From the NCBI RefSeq assembly GCF_027568515.1, contig NZ_JANKZF010000001.1:496001-560000 (forward strand): a stretch of DNA of 64,000 nt. The letters are read 5' to 3'. The position numbers and the translations under genes were made by a program. Below the pieces are notes generated by a model. That model saw only the letters and a program-made list of their open reading frames with translations, ran no database searches and had not been told where the DNA came from. Of the stretch, positions 17,650 through 25,455 are shown piece by piece (position 1 is the first letter of the stretch; each line of letters begins with the position of its first letter). Source of the DNA: Arthrobacter sp. HY1533 (GTDB lineage Bacteria; Actinomycetota; Actinomycetes; Actinomycetales; Micrococcaceae).

Positions 17650-19357
17650 TAGATGAGGACTCTATCGTGGATGCCTTGGACAGCGGGAATCCGCGGGCGG
17701 CAAGCGCCTGCCGCAGTTCAACCCTGTCGTCGAGGGAAAGGTTGACGCCCTTGACCTCCTGGAACACTTCATGGCCGCGCCCGGCGACCAGGATCACGTC
17801 CGCGGGGGCCGCCAGTTCCACGGCGCGGGCAATGGCATCGGCACGCAAACCGCACTCCTGCACCACCCGGCCCAGGCCCAGGCGTTCGTTGGCTTCCAGG
17901 GCACCGGCCAGCACGCCGGCACGGATGGTGGCGGGGTCCTCGTCGTGCGGGTCGTCGTCCGTGACAATGACCACGTCGGCGCCCTCGACGGCCACGGCGC
18001 CCATGATGGGCCGCTTGGTGGCGTCCCGCTCCCCCGTGGCACCGAAGACCACAATGGTGCGGGCGCCGGCGGTTGCGGGGCGGACGGCCTCGAGGGCACG
18101 GGCCAGGGCGTCGGGGTTGTGTGCAAAGTCGACCACGGCCACCGGCGCGGTGCCCACCAGCTGCATGCGGCCGGGAACCTCCACGGTGAAGGGGTCGTGG
18201 CGGTCCAGGGCTTCCTGCAGGCGGGCCAGCACGGCGTCCTGGCTGGCCCCCGGGGCGCGCAGCTGCGCGGTTGTGACCATGAGCAGCGCAAGGGCGGCGT
18301 TGGAGACGTTGAAGCCGCCAGGCAGTCCGGTGTGGGCGCGCAAGGCGGCCCCGCCGGGGCCCGCCAGGATGAACCGGGAGCCGATGCCGTCGCGTTCGAT
18401 GCCGTGCACGTGCCAGTCCGCGGCCGCGCCACCCTGCCCGGCGGGCTGCGTGGACAATGTCACGAGCGGGACGGTGGAGGCTGCAGCCATGCGGCGGCCC
18501 CAGTCGTCGTCAACTGTGACAACGGCGCTGTGGGCATGGGCAGGGGTGAACAGTGCCGCCTTCGTCTGGAAGTACCCCTCCATGCCGCCGTGCAGGTCCA
18601 GGTGGTCCTGGGTCAGGTTGGTGAACCCGGCCACGTCAAAGCGCACCGAGTCGACCCGGCCGAACGCGAGTGCGTGGGAGGAAACCTCCATGGAGGCCGC
18701 GTCCAGGCCGCGCTCGGCCATGACGGCCAGCAGGGCGTGGACATCTGTGGATTCCGGCGTGGTGAGCTTGCTGGGGATGGCTTCGCTGCCGGCCAGGATC
18801 TCAATGGTGCCGATGAGCCCGGTACCCTTGCCCAGGGCCTGCAGCAGCGAGTTCAGGAAGTAGGTGGTGGTGGTCTTGCCATTGGTGCCGGTGACGCCGA
18901 ACAGCTCCAGGCCGGGTGCGCCCCCGTAGACGGCGGCCGCCATCGCGCCGGTGACGGCCCGGGCGTCCGCAACCGTGAGCACCGGCACGGACGCGCCTGC
19001 GCCGACAAGGCCGGCACCGGCGTCGTCGGTCAGGACGGCCACGGCACCGGCGGCCACGGCGGCGGCGGCAAACGCGGCGCCGTGGACCCGGGCGCCGGGC
19101 AGGGCGATGTAGAGGTCGCCCGGCAGAATGGAGCGTGAGTCCAGGCTGACGCCGCGCACCTGCAGGGCTTGCGTGCCTTCCGGTTCCGGCCAGCTGTGCC
19201 CGGCCGGGACGGAGACGGCTGCCCCGGCGAGGCCGGCCAGCCGGGCCAGGGGCGTCCCGCCGTGGTGGCGGGGGCGCAGCGGTGCGGGCGGGTTGTTCAG
19301 GGGCACGTGCTTTGAATCCTTGTCGTTGGCGTGTTGCTGCCCGCTTGGGGCGCTCAC
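17642..19357 (-). CDS. murE: UDP-MurNAc-L-Ala-D-Glu--amino acid ligase (MurE), probably L-lysine type
   Basis: Adds the third stem-peptide residue. 571 residues: N-terminal domain with LDSRSILPGDLYIALPG, P-loop VTGTNGKTTTTYFLNSLL near residue 155, central NLTQDHLDLHGGMEGYF, C-terminal HNPDALARALEAVRP. The substrate motif that reads DNPR in meso-diaminopimelate enzymes reads DDPH here (TDDDPHDEDPATIRAG). Loss of the Arg argues against diaminopimelate and fits the L-Lys peptidoglycan of Arthrobacter; this is inference. An N-terminal extension of about 60 residues precedes the core. The GTG start overlaps pbpB by four bases. Confidence 0.94.
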   Translation of the reverse strand: MSAPSGQQHANDKDSKHVPLNNPPAPLRPRHHGGTPLARLAGLAGAAVSVPAGHSWPEPEGTQALQVRGVSLDSRSILPGDLYIALPGARVHGAAFAAAAVAAGAVAVLTDDAGAGLVGAGASVPVLTVADARAVTGAMAAAVYGGAPGLELFGVTGTNGKTTTTYFLNSLLQALGKGTGLIGTIEILAGSEAIPSKLTTPESTDVHALLAVMAERGLDAASMEVSSHALAFGRVDSVRFDVAGFTNLTQDHLDLHGGMEGYFQTKAALFTPAHAHSAVVTVDDDWGRRMAAASTVPLVTLSTQPAGQGGAAADWHVHGIERDGIGSRFILAGPGGAALRAHTGLPGGFNVSNAALALLMVTTAQLRAPGASQDAVLARLQEALDRHDPFTVEVPGRMQLVGTAPVAVVDFAHNPDALARALEAVRPATAGARTIVVFGATGERDATKRPIMGAVAVEGADVVIVTDDDPHDEDPATIRAGVLAGALEANERLGLGRVVQECGLRADAIARAVELAAPADVILVAGRGHEVFQEVKGVNLSLDDRVELRQALAARGFPLSKASTIESSSND

Positions 19358-21207
19358 TTGTAAAACTTCGGCGGCATGACGGGCGGGGTGGTTGACGGCG
19401 GAACGTCGTAGCTGCGCAGCACCTGCCCCATCACCTGATTAAAGGTATACCCCTGGGTGACGCCATAGATGTCGCCCTGGGGGCGCTGGACGGTAATGCC
19501 CACCACATACTCGGGGTCCTCCATGGGGGCCATGCCGATGAACGAGGCCGTGTAGCCCTGGAACCCCACGCCGTTGTCGGCAGGGGCCTCGGACGTTCCT
19601 GTCTTGCCGCCGGTGCGGTAGCCGGGGATGCCGACCACCTTGTAGTCGGTCATGGTGACAACGCCCTCAAGCATGTCCCGGGCGTCCTTCGCCGTTGCGG
19701 GGCTGAGCACCTTCACGCCGGGGGCCTTGGCCGGGGTCTCCACGGTGCCGTCGGCGTGCGTAAAGGAATCGATGACAGTGGGCTTGAGCCGGACGCCATT
19801 GTTGGCCACGGTCTGGAAGATTTGTGAGGTCTGCAGCGGCGTCTGGGCCACGCCCTGGCCGAACAGCACTGTGTACTGTTGGCGGCCGTCCCAGTTGCGC
19901 CAGTCGGCCAGGATGCCCGGGCTTTCGCCGGGCAGCTCGATGCCTGTCTTCTCGCCAACGCCAAACTTGCGCATGTAGTCGTAGCGCTGCTGCGGGGTGA
20001 GCTTGGAGCCGGCCATGACGGTGCCTGTGTTCATGGAGTCGGCAATGATGCCGGCCAGGGTGCGCTTTTCCGTGCCGTGCACAAAGGCGTCGGAGAATGT
20101 CTGCCCGTCAATGGTCAGGGTGGGCGGCACTAGGTACTGGCTCATGGGGGTGGCCAGCCCTTCCTCCACGAGGGCCGAAGCGGTCATGATCTTGCTCGTG
20201 GAACCGGGCTCCACGACCGAGCTGACGGTGCGCGAACCAATGTTCTTGGGGTCCGAGGCGGCCACGTTGTTGGGGTCGTAGGAGTCGCTGTCCGCGAGGG
20301 CGATGACCTTGCCGGTCTTGACCTGCGTGACGGTGATGCTGACCCACTCGGCACTGTACTGCTGCTTCTGCTGCTGCGCTGCCTGCTGGGCGTAGTACTG
20401 GATGTCCTGGTCGATGGTGAGTTGGACCGTCTGGCCGTCCACGGCGGGTTCCGTGCGCACGGGTGCCGTGGGGATGATGATGCCGTTCTTGCCGGCCTGG
20501 TAGGTGCGCTTGCCGTCAGTTCCGGTCAGCCGGTCATTCATGGTCTGCTCAATGCCGGCCAGGGGCTTGCCCTCGGCATCGACGAAGCCGACGATGGGCC
20601 CGCCCACGGCGCCCATGGGGTAGACGCGCTTGGTCACGGCCTCGGAGTAGATGCCCGGGATGCCGAGGGCGGCAACTTCCTTCTCCACGAGGGGGCTGAC
20701 GTCCTGGGTGATGTAGTTGAAGGTCTTGTCGCCCGTGGCGGCCTTCTTGACGTCGGCGAACTTCAGCCCCAGGACGTCCGCGAGTTGTTGCAGGCCCTCG
20801 TCCTGGGTGTACTTGAGGATCTTGTAGGTGCCGGTGGCCGGGTCAATCTCTGCCTTTCCGGTTTCCGGGTCCACCACGTAGTGGTCGTACTCGGGGTACT
20901 CGGCAAAGTTCACCTGGGAGACGGTGATGTTGTAGCGGATGATGCTCTCGGCCAGGACCTTGCCCTTGGAGTCGATGATCTTCCCGCGCAGGGCCGGCAG
21001 TGTCTGCACCACCGTGCGCTGGTTTTCGGCCGCCTGGGCCATGTTGCCCACATCCAGGCCTTGGACCATGACCAGCCGCCCGCCAATGACCAGCAGGAAC
21101 GCCATCATCAGCGCGAAGCCGATACGCATCCGGCCCCGGCCAAGCTTGTTCAGTTCTTGCCCAGCACCCTGTGCTGGCCTGGCGGGATTTTGTGCCACTG
21201 GCGCCAT
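19354..21207 (-). CDS. pbpB: Class B penicillin-binding protein, septal transpeptidase (FtsI/PbpB)
   Basis: Membrane-anchored D,D-transpeptidase that cross-links septal peptidoglycan with FtsW. 617 residues: short cytoplasmic tail, one transmembrane helix (GFALMMAFLLVIGGRLVMV), pedestal domain, then the transpeptidase. Active-site motifs are in order: VVEPGSTSKIMTASAL (SxxK, near residue 334), DSMNTGTVMA (SxN) and TGGKTGTSEAPA (KTG, near 533). ATG 21207 lies too close to AAGGA; an in-frame GTG at 21198 (VAQNPARP) is better spaced. It lies between the ftsL-like gene and murE. Confidence 0.95.
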   Translation of the reverse strand: MAPVAQNPARPAQGAGQELNKLGRGRMRIGFALMMAFLLVIGGRLVMVQGLDVGNMAQAAENQRTVVQTLPALRGKIIDSKGKVLAESIIRYNITVSQVNFAEYPEYDHYVVDPETGKAEIDPATGTYKILKYTQDEGLQQLADVLGLKFADVKKAATGDKTFNYITQDVSPLVEKEVAALGIPGIYSEAVTKRVYPMGAVGGPIVGFVDAEGKPLAGIEQTMNDRLTGTDGKRTYQAGKNGIIIPTAPVRTEPAVDGQTVQLTIDQDIQYYAQQAAQQQKQQYSAEWVSITVTQVKTGKVIALADSDSYDPNNVAASDPKNIGSRTVSSVVEPGSTSKIMTASALVEEGLATPMSQYLVPPTLTIDGQTFSDAFVHGTEKRTLAGIIADSMNTGTVMAGSKLTPQQRYDYMRKFGVGEKTGIELPGESPGILADWRNWDGRQQYTVLFGQGVAQTPLQTSQIFQTVANNGVRLKPTVIDSFTHADGTVETPAKAPGVKVLSPATAKDARDMLEGVVTMTDYKVVGIPGYRTGGKTGTSEAPADNGVGFQGYTASFIGMAPMEDPEYVVGITVQRPQGDIYGVTQGYTFNQVMGQVLRSYDVPPSTTPPVMPPKFYK

Positions 21208-21274
21208 TCCTTGCGTTATTGCGTGTGGGACAGCCGGTGCTGCTGCCCCATGGTGGAGTCTTGTGCCTTAAACC

Positions 21275-21943
21275 CTAGCTGTCCTTCTCGGCCGGGGCCG
21301 GGATGCTGCCGCCGTGGAGTTCCGGTGCCTTTTCGGCTGCGGGTGCCGGTGCGGCGGCAGGCTTGGCCTTCTCGTCCGCCTCGGCCTGGGCGGCCGGGCT
21401 GAGGGGCTGCTGCACTGCCTGGGGCGCTTCGGCGGCGGGGGCAGGCTGGGGCTTGTCCACGAGGGCCGGAGGAATGATGACCAGGCCCTTGGTGCCGGCA
21501 GCAGCGGGCTGCGGGGCACCGCTGACTTTTTGGGTGCGGACGTCAATCTGGCCCGTGGTGCCGGCCGGCACCATGCCCAGTGCCACGGCGCGGGCCACGA
21601 GCTCCTGCGGGGCCTGCTTGGCGGCAATTTCCTGCTCCAGGGCCTGGTTGGCCTTGAAGAGGTCCGTCTGCTGGTTCTTCAGACCCACAAGTTCGTACTG
21701 TCCCTTGGAGACCGAGATGCTCATGACCAGGACCACGGACAGCGCGGCGAGCACCACCATGAACAGGATCACCACCAGCTGGGAGCTGCTGCGCCGCGGG
21801 GTGGAAACAACCAGGGCGAGCGGCGTCCGTGCCTTCTTGGGCGCAGCCGCCGGCTGGACGCCCGGCTCGGCAAGCGGCACATTCAGGGCACGGGCTGTAT
21901 TGCCGATGGTCACCGGAATGGTGCGTGCTGCTTGCTGGCTCAT
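21275..21943 (-). CDS. FtsL-like septum formation protein
   Basis: Bitopic membrane protein placed exactly where ftsL lies in other dcw clusters, between rsmH and pbpB. 222 residues: a cytoplasmic tail with Pro/Ala-rich sequence, one transmembrane helix ([20 protein letters not shown]), then a short coiled coil ([37 protein letters not shown]). The tail of about 100 residues is rich in Pro, Ala and Glu and is much longer than in E. coli FtsL. FtsL bridges FtsQ/FtsB to FtsW-FtsI; the assignment rests on topology and position, as sequence conservation is low. The start overlaps rsmH by four bases. Confidence 0.8.
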   Translation of the reverse strand: MSQQAARTIPVTIGNTARALNVPLAEPGVQPAAAPKKARTPLALVVSTPRRSSSQLVVILFMVVLAALSVVLVMSISVSKGQYELVGLKNQQTDLFKANQALEQEIAAKQAPQELVARAVALGMVPAGTTGQIDVRTQKVSGAPQPAAAGTKGLVIIPPALVDKPQPAPAAEAPQAVQQPLSPAAQAEADEKAKPAAAPAPAAEKAPELHGGSIPAPAEKDS

Positions 21944-22941
21944 AGTGCACTCCTGTCCCTGATCTTTTCCACTGCCCGGAGCCGCGCGGATGCGGCCCTG
22001 GAATTCTCTGCGATTTCTTCCGCCGTGGGGATTTCGGTCCCCTTGGTGAGGCGCTTGAGCGTTGCCTTGTGCTCCTCAAGCTCCACGGGGAAGCCTGCGG
22101 GGGCCGATGACCTGGCTCCTGCCGCGAACACGGCCTTGACGATCTTGTCCTCGAGCGAGTGGTACGACATGACCACTGCCCGCCCATGCAGGACCAGGGC
22201 GTCGACGGCGGCCGGAACGGCCCGCTCCAGGACGCTCAGTTCCTCGTTGACTTCAATGCGCAGCGCCTGGAAGGTGCGCTTGGCCGGGTGGCCTCCGGTC
22301 CGGGCAGCGCCGGCCGGAACCACGTTGCGGATGATGTCCACGAGTTCGCCGGTGTGGGTCAGCGGGGCCTTGTCGCGGGCCGCCACAATGTGGTTGGCGA
22401 TGCGGCCGGCAAATTTCTCCTCGCCCCACTTGCGGATGATCCGCACGAGCTCTTCCTCGGAGTAGTTGTTGACCACGTCGGCGGCTGTCTGGCCGCGGCT
22501 GGTGTCCATGCGCATGTCCAGGGGGGCATCGAAGGAGTAGGCGAAGCCACGCTCGCGCTCGTCCAGCTGCAGCGAGGAGACGCCCAGGTCCATGAGGATG
22601 CCGTCGATGCCGGGGATGCCGAGGTCTGCCAGGACGTCGGCGATCTCGTCATACACGGCGTGGACTAGGTCCGTGCGGTTGCTGAAGGGGGCCAGCCGCT
22701 CGCCTGCAAGGCCAAGTGCCTCGGTGTCGCGGTCGATGCCGATCAGGTGCAGGTCTGGGTAGCGCTGCAGCATGGCTTCACTGTGGCCGCCCATGCCCAG
22801 CGTCGCGTCGATGACCACGGGGGTGCGCCCCGCGGCACGGGCCGCGTCGAAGGCGGGGGCCAGGAGATTGATGCAGCGGTCTTTTAGAACAGGAGTGTGG
22901 CGTTCGGACGTTGGTGGCGTGGGGGTTTCCGACGTCATCAC
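21940..22941 (-). CDS. rsmH: 16S rRNA (cytosine(1402)-N4)-methyltransferase
   Basis: S-adenosylmethionine-dependent enzyme that methylates C1402 in the ribosomal P site. 333 residues with [17 protein letters not shown] at the N-terminus, the SAM-binding [37 protein letters not shown], and the C-terminal [14 protein letters not shown]. The start is GTG 22941 or ATG 22938, both after an ACGGAG ribosome site. It follows mraZ after a 278-base gap, which is longer than usual and may hold a second promoter. Confidence 0.96.
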   Translation of the reverse strand: MMTSETPTPPTSERHTPVLKDRCINLLAPAFDAARAAGRTPVVIDATLGMGGHSEAMLQRYPDLHLIGIDRDTEALGLAGERLAPFSNRTDLVHAVYDEIADVLADLGIPGIDGILMDLGVSSLQLDERERGFAYSFDAPLDMRMDTSRGQTAADVVNNYSEEELVRIIRKWGEEKFAGRIANHIVAARDKAPLTHTGELVDIIRNVVPAGAARTGGHPAKRTFQALRIEVNEELSVLERAVPAAVDALVLHGRAVVMSYHSLEDKIVKAVFAAGARSSAPAGFPVELEEHKATLKRLTKGTEIPTAEEIAENSRAASARLRAVEKIRDRSAL

Positions 22942-23219
22942 GACTCCGTTTCTCTTCGGTCAAAACCGGGAGGGGAAATCCAATCCCCAATGGCAATGCA
23001 AATGCGGCTGTATATAGAGGTATAGCTGTGGTGCGTGTTGCGCTGGCTCCCGACTCTGCCTGTCGCGTCGTTGCGGCAGGGTTTCTTGAACCAGATCCCC
23101 CTCCGCGCCAAGCCAAGCCGTGCCTGGCTCCGGGGAAGGTGAGCCAGGAAAAGCCTTGCTGGGCGGCTGGAGATCTCATTCAAGACCACCGGTTGCTGTG
23201 TTGGGTTGCGAGTTTTTGC

Positions 23220-23651
23220 CTAGGCAATTCCCGGAATGGCCGTCTCGTCGGTTGCTGAGAAGGCCGTTTCCTTTGCTGCCAGGTAGTCGTGCCAGGCGGT
23301 GGCATCCCAGATCTCTGCCCGGCTGCCGGCGCCAATGACCACCAGTTCCTTCGTGAGACCTGCGTACTGCCTCAGGGTGGCCGGAATGGTCACCCTGCCC
23401 TGCTTGTCCGGCACCTCGTCGGAGGCCCCGGAAAGGAAGATTCGAATGTAGTCCCTGGCCGCCATGTTGGACAGCGGTGCATCCTGCATCTGGGCCAGGA
23501 CTTTTTCGAATTCCCTTGCACTGAAGACATAAATGCAGTTTTCCTGCCCCTTGGTCAGGACAAGTCCGCTGGCCAGTTCCTCCCGGAACTTGGCAGGAAG
23601 GATGATCCGGCCCTTCTCATCAAGGCGCGGGGAGTGTGTTCCGAGAAACAA
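23220..23651 (-). CDS. mraZ: Transcriptional regulator MraZ
   Basis: DNA-binding protein of the AbrB-like swapped-hairpin fold that regulates the dcw operon. 143 residues with two copies of the MraZ motif: [16 protein letters not shown] near residue 10 and [16 protein letters not shown] near residue 83. Start ATG 23651 ([10 protein letters not shown]) is the canonical N-terminus. It is the first gene of the division cluster. Three GTGGAG boxes spaced by ten bases lie about 60-85 bases upstream and match the repeat style of MraZ operators, so autoregulation is likely. Confidence 0.96.
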   Translation of the reverse strand: MFLGTHSPRLDEKGRIILPAKFREELASGLVLTKGQENCIYVFSAREFEKVLAQMQDAPLSNMAARDYIRIFLSGASDEVPDKQGRVTIPATLRQYAGLTKELVVIGAGSRAEIWDATAWHDYLAAKETAFSATDETAIPGIA

Positions 23652-23709
23652 CCGCCACCGCCTTTATGGTCGAGACCTGTGAGCAACCAACCCATTCTGC
23701 TCTTACGCG

Positions 23710-23735
23710 CTCCACATTACTCCACAATCCTCCAC
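23710..23735 (-). promoter_or_regulatory. Triple GTGGAG MraZ operator
   Basis: On the minus strand GTGGAG occurs at 23735-23730, 23725-23720 and 23715-23710, exactly ten bases apart and therefore on one face of the helix. MraZ is known to bind phased short G-rich repeats upstream of its own gene. Binding here is inferred. Confidence 0.75.
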
Positions 23736-23909
23736 CGTCAACTTCATTGCAGTGCGTGTTGGGGGTGTGTTGCGGCCAGCTTCCGCGACATTCCGGGGCC
23801 GGCGCCCGGTGGTGGGTGGTGGAGGGAAAAATCAACCCGGGCGGCACCATGGCACGCACGGACCGGCCAAGGCGCCGGAAAGGGGCAGTTTTTGGCCAAA
23901 GGGGGGCCG

Positions 23910-24000
23910 CGGTGGTGGGAAGTGGAGGAATCGGGGGTGCCTGCGGTGGTGCGAAGTGGAGGGACCGGGGGTGCCTGCGGTGGTGGGAAGTGGAGGAATG
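23910..24000 (+). repeat. 34-bp tandem repeat, about 2.7 copies
   Basis: Units start at 23910, 23944 and 23978. The core cggtggtgggaagtggagg is nearly identical in all three (one substitution in copy 2), followed by an aatcgggggtgcctg-type spacer in the first two. The third copy is cut short at about 24000. Each unit contains GTGGAG on the plus strand, the same hexamer as the mraZ boxes but in the opposite orientation. Confidence 0.8.
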
Positions 24001-24050
24001 TGCCGTGAGCCATCGCGGGACCACAAAACAAATGTGCGTCACAATTTGAT

Positions 24051-24093
24051 AGTTACTGAGTAATGGTTACGGTGTAACCATTACTCAGTAACT
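24051..24093. promoter_or_regulatory. Perfect 43-bp palindrome upstream of padR-type gene (operator)
   Basis: Arm agttactgagtaatggttac (24051-24070) is exactly complementary to 24074-24093 around a three-base centre. Within each arm ttactgagtaa is itself almost palindromic. It ends 46 bases before the regulator start. I infer an autoregulatory operator for the PadR protein that overlaps the operon promoter. Confidence 0.75.
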
Positions 24094-24139
24094 GCTGCTG
24101 GGTTTTCGAAAAGACCGGATCGCCTAGAGGAGTCACACC

Positions 24140-24718
24140 ATGTCCGTGAAACACGCCCTGCTCGCCCTCCTTTCGTGGAAGCCCTCCACCATGTACCAAT
24201 TGCGGAAAGACTTCGATGCCTCCACGGGTGAAACCTGGCCGTTGAACATAGGTCAGGTCTCCACAACGCTGCAGCGACTCGAGCGCGACGGCCTCGTGGA
24301 ACTCGAGGCGGCCCCGGCTGGCGAGCCAGAGCCCTGGCGACTGACGGACAGAGGCCGCTTGGAAGTGCACGCTTGGTGGAACAGCCCCGTCCCGCGAGAG
24401 ACACCGGGACGCGATGAGCTCGTGATCAAGCTAGCCCTCGCCGTGACGGTGCCAGGTGTCGATATTGCAGATTTGGTGCAACGCCAGCGCTCGGCAACTC
24501 TGAGGGTCCTGCATGACATCACGAAGGCTCGCCGCGGTGTGGATGAGGCGGACATTGCGGTGCGTTTGGTGCTGGACAACCACATCTTCACCACCGAGGC
24601 CGAATTGCGCTGGCTCGACGACGTTGAAGAGACACTGGTACGCACCAAGGCCACGGTACCGGTTCAGACGGAAACCAAGACACCTGCCATGAAGGCAGCA
24701 GCACGGAGCAAGCGATGA
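24140..24718 (+). CDS. PadR-family transcriptional regulator
   Basis: Winged-helix repressor, 192 residues. The N-terminal PadR domain (about 1-80) reads MSVKHALLALLSWKPSTMYQ and continues with ...NIGQVSTTLQRLERDGLVE and WRLTDRGRLEVHAWW. The C-terminal part is the helical dimerisation domain of the Vir type. ATG 24140 follows GAGGAG. The stop overlaps the ABC ATPase start by four bases, making a regulator-transporter operon of the kind that responds to a compound the transporter exports. The palindrome 46 bases upstream is the obvious target. The inducer is unknown. Confidence 0.92.
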   Translation: MSVKHALLALLSWKPSTMYQLRKDFDASTGETWPLNIGQVSTTLQRLERDGLVELEAAPAGEPEPWRLTDRGRLEVHAWWNSPVPRETPGRDELVIKLALAVTVPGVDIADLVQRQRSATLRVLHDITKARRGVDEADIAVRLVLDNHIFTTEAELRWLDDVEETLVRTKATVPVQTETKTPAMKAAARSKR

Positions 24719-25455
24719 TCCGGGAAAGCCAGATCGGCACCGCTGTTCTTGAACTGCGCCATGCTTCGAGGCTCCATGGTGAAGGGGAGCGTCAGGTTCA
24801 GGCACTAGCCGACGCCAACATCGCCATTGAGCCCGGGGAATTCGTCGCCATCATGGGGCCATCCGGCTCCGGCAAGTCCACGCTCCTGCACCTGGCGGGC
24901 GGACTCGACATCCCAACCTCAGGCCAGGTCTTGGTGGAAGGCACAGACCTTGCCACGCTCAGCATTGCCCAATGCGCCGTCATCCGGCGACGTTCCGTGG
25001 GGTATGTCTTCCAAGATTTCAACCTGCTGCCGGCACTGACAGCAGCCGAGAACGTGGCCTTCCCGCTCGAACTCGATGGCTGGTCCCGGAGGAAGGCGCG
25101 GGAAGAAGCACTTGCCCGGCTTGCCGAAACCGGTGTGGCCGAGTTGGCTGACCGGCGTCCGGAGAGCATGTCTGGTGGCCAGGCCCAGCGGGTCGCGATT
25201 GCCCGTGCCCTGGTGGGGCCACGCCGGTTGCTGCTGGCTGATGAGCCCACCGGTGCACTGGATTCCACCACGGGAACAGCCATCTTGCAGGTACTCCGCG
25301 ACCGCGCGGACAACGGCGCTGCTGTGCTGATGGTGACGCATGAGGCCCGTTTCGCAGCCTGGACTGATCGCACACTGTTCCTGCGCGACGGCCGGGTCAT
25401 TGATCAGTCGGGGCCCTCGGATCCGTCCATGCTGCTTGCCCGGGAGAGCCGATGA
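24715..25455 (+). CDS. ABC transporter ATP-binding protein (MacB/LolD-like)
   Basis: Cytoplasmic ATPase, 246 residues, that energises the following permease. Walker A IMGPSGSGKSTLLHLAGG near residue 45, Q-loop FQDFNLLPALTA, signature MSGGQAQRVAIARAL near 155, Walker B LLLADEPTGALDS, H-loop MVTHE. LNLLPALTAAEN-type spacing and the FtsX-type partner place it with MacB/LolD exporters rather than importers. It overlaps both neighbours by four bases (ATGA), so PadR, ATPase and permease are one coupled operon. Confidence 0.94.
   Translation: MIRESQIGTAVLELRHASRLHGEGERQVQALADANIAIEPGEFVAIMGPSGSGKSTLLHLAGGLDIPTSGQVLVEGTDLATLSIAQCAVIRRRSVGYVFQDFNLLPALTAAENVAFPLELDGWSRRKAREEALARLAETGVAELADRRPESMSGGQAQRVAIARALVGPRRLLLADEPTGALDSTTGTAILQVLRDRADNGAAVLMVTHEARFAAWTDRTLFLRDGRVIDQSGPSDPSMLLARESR

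Larger units (their letters stand above)
23652..24139. other. Gene-free region between mraZ and the padR-type gene
   Basis: 488 bases without a credible gene. From left to right it holds the mraZ promoter side with three GTGGAG boxes, a G/T-rich plus-strand stretch with GGTGGTGGGTGGTGGAGGG near 23809-23826, a 34-base tandem repeat (23910-24000), and a perfect 43-base palindrome just before the padR-type gene. Open frames here are low-complexity products of the repeat. Confidence 0.7.

Noticed and set aside
17771-19138. 455-codon plus-strand open frame
   Set aside because: It is the antisense of murE, which has full family motifs. High GC lengthens antisense frames; the product is Gly/His-rich with no recognisable domain.
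23289-24063. Several open frames of 95-239 codons in the mraZ-padR gap
   Set aside because: They translate the G-rich repeat and antisense mraZ; compositions are Gly/Trp- or Pro/His-biased and none has family motifs.
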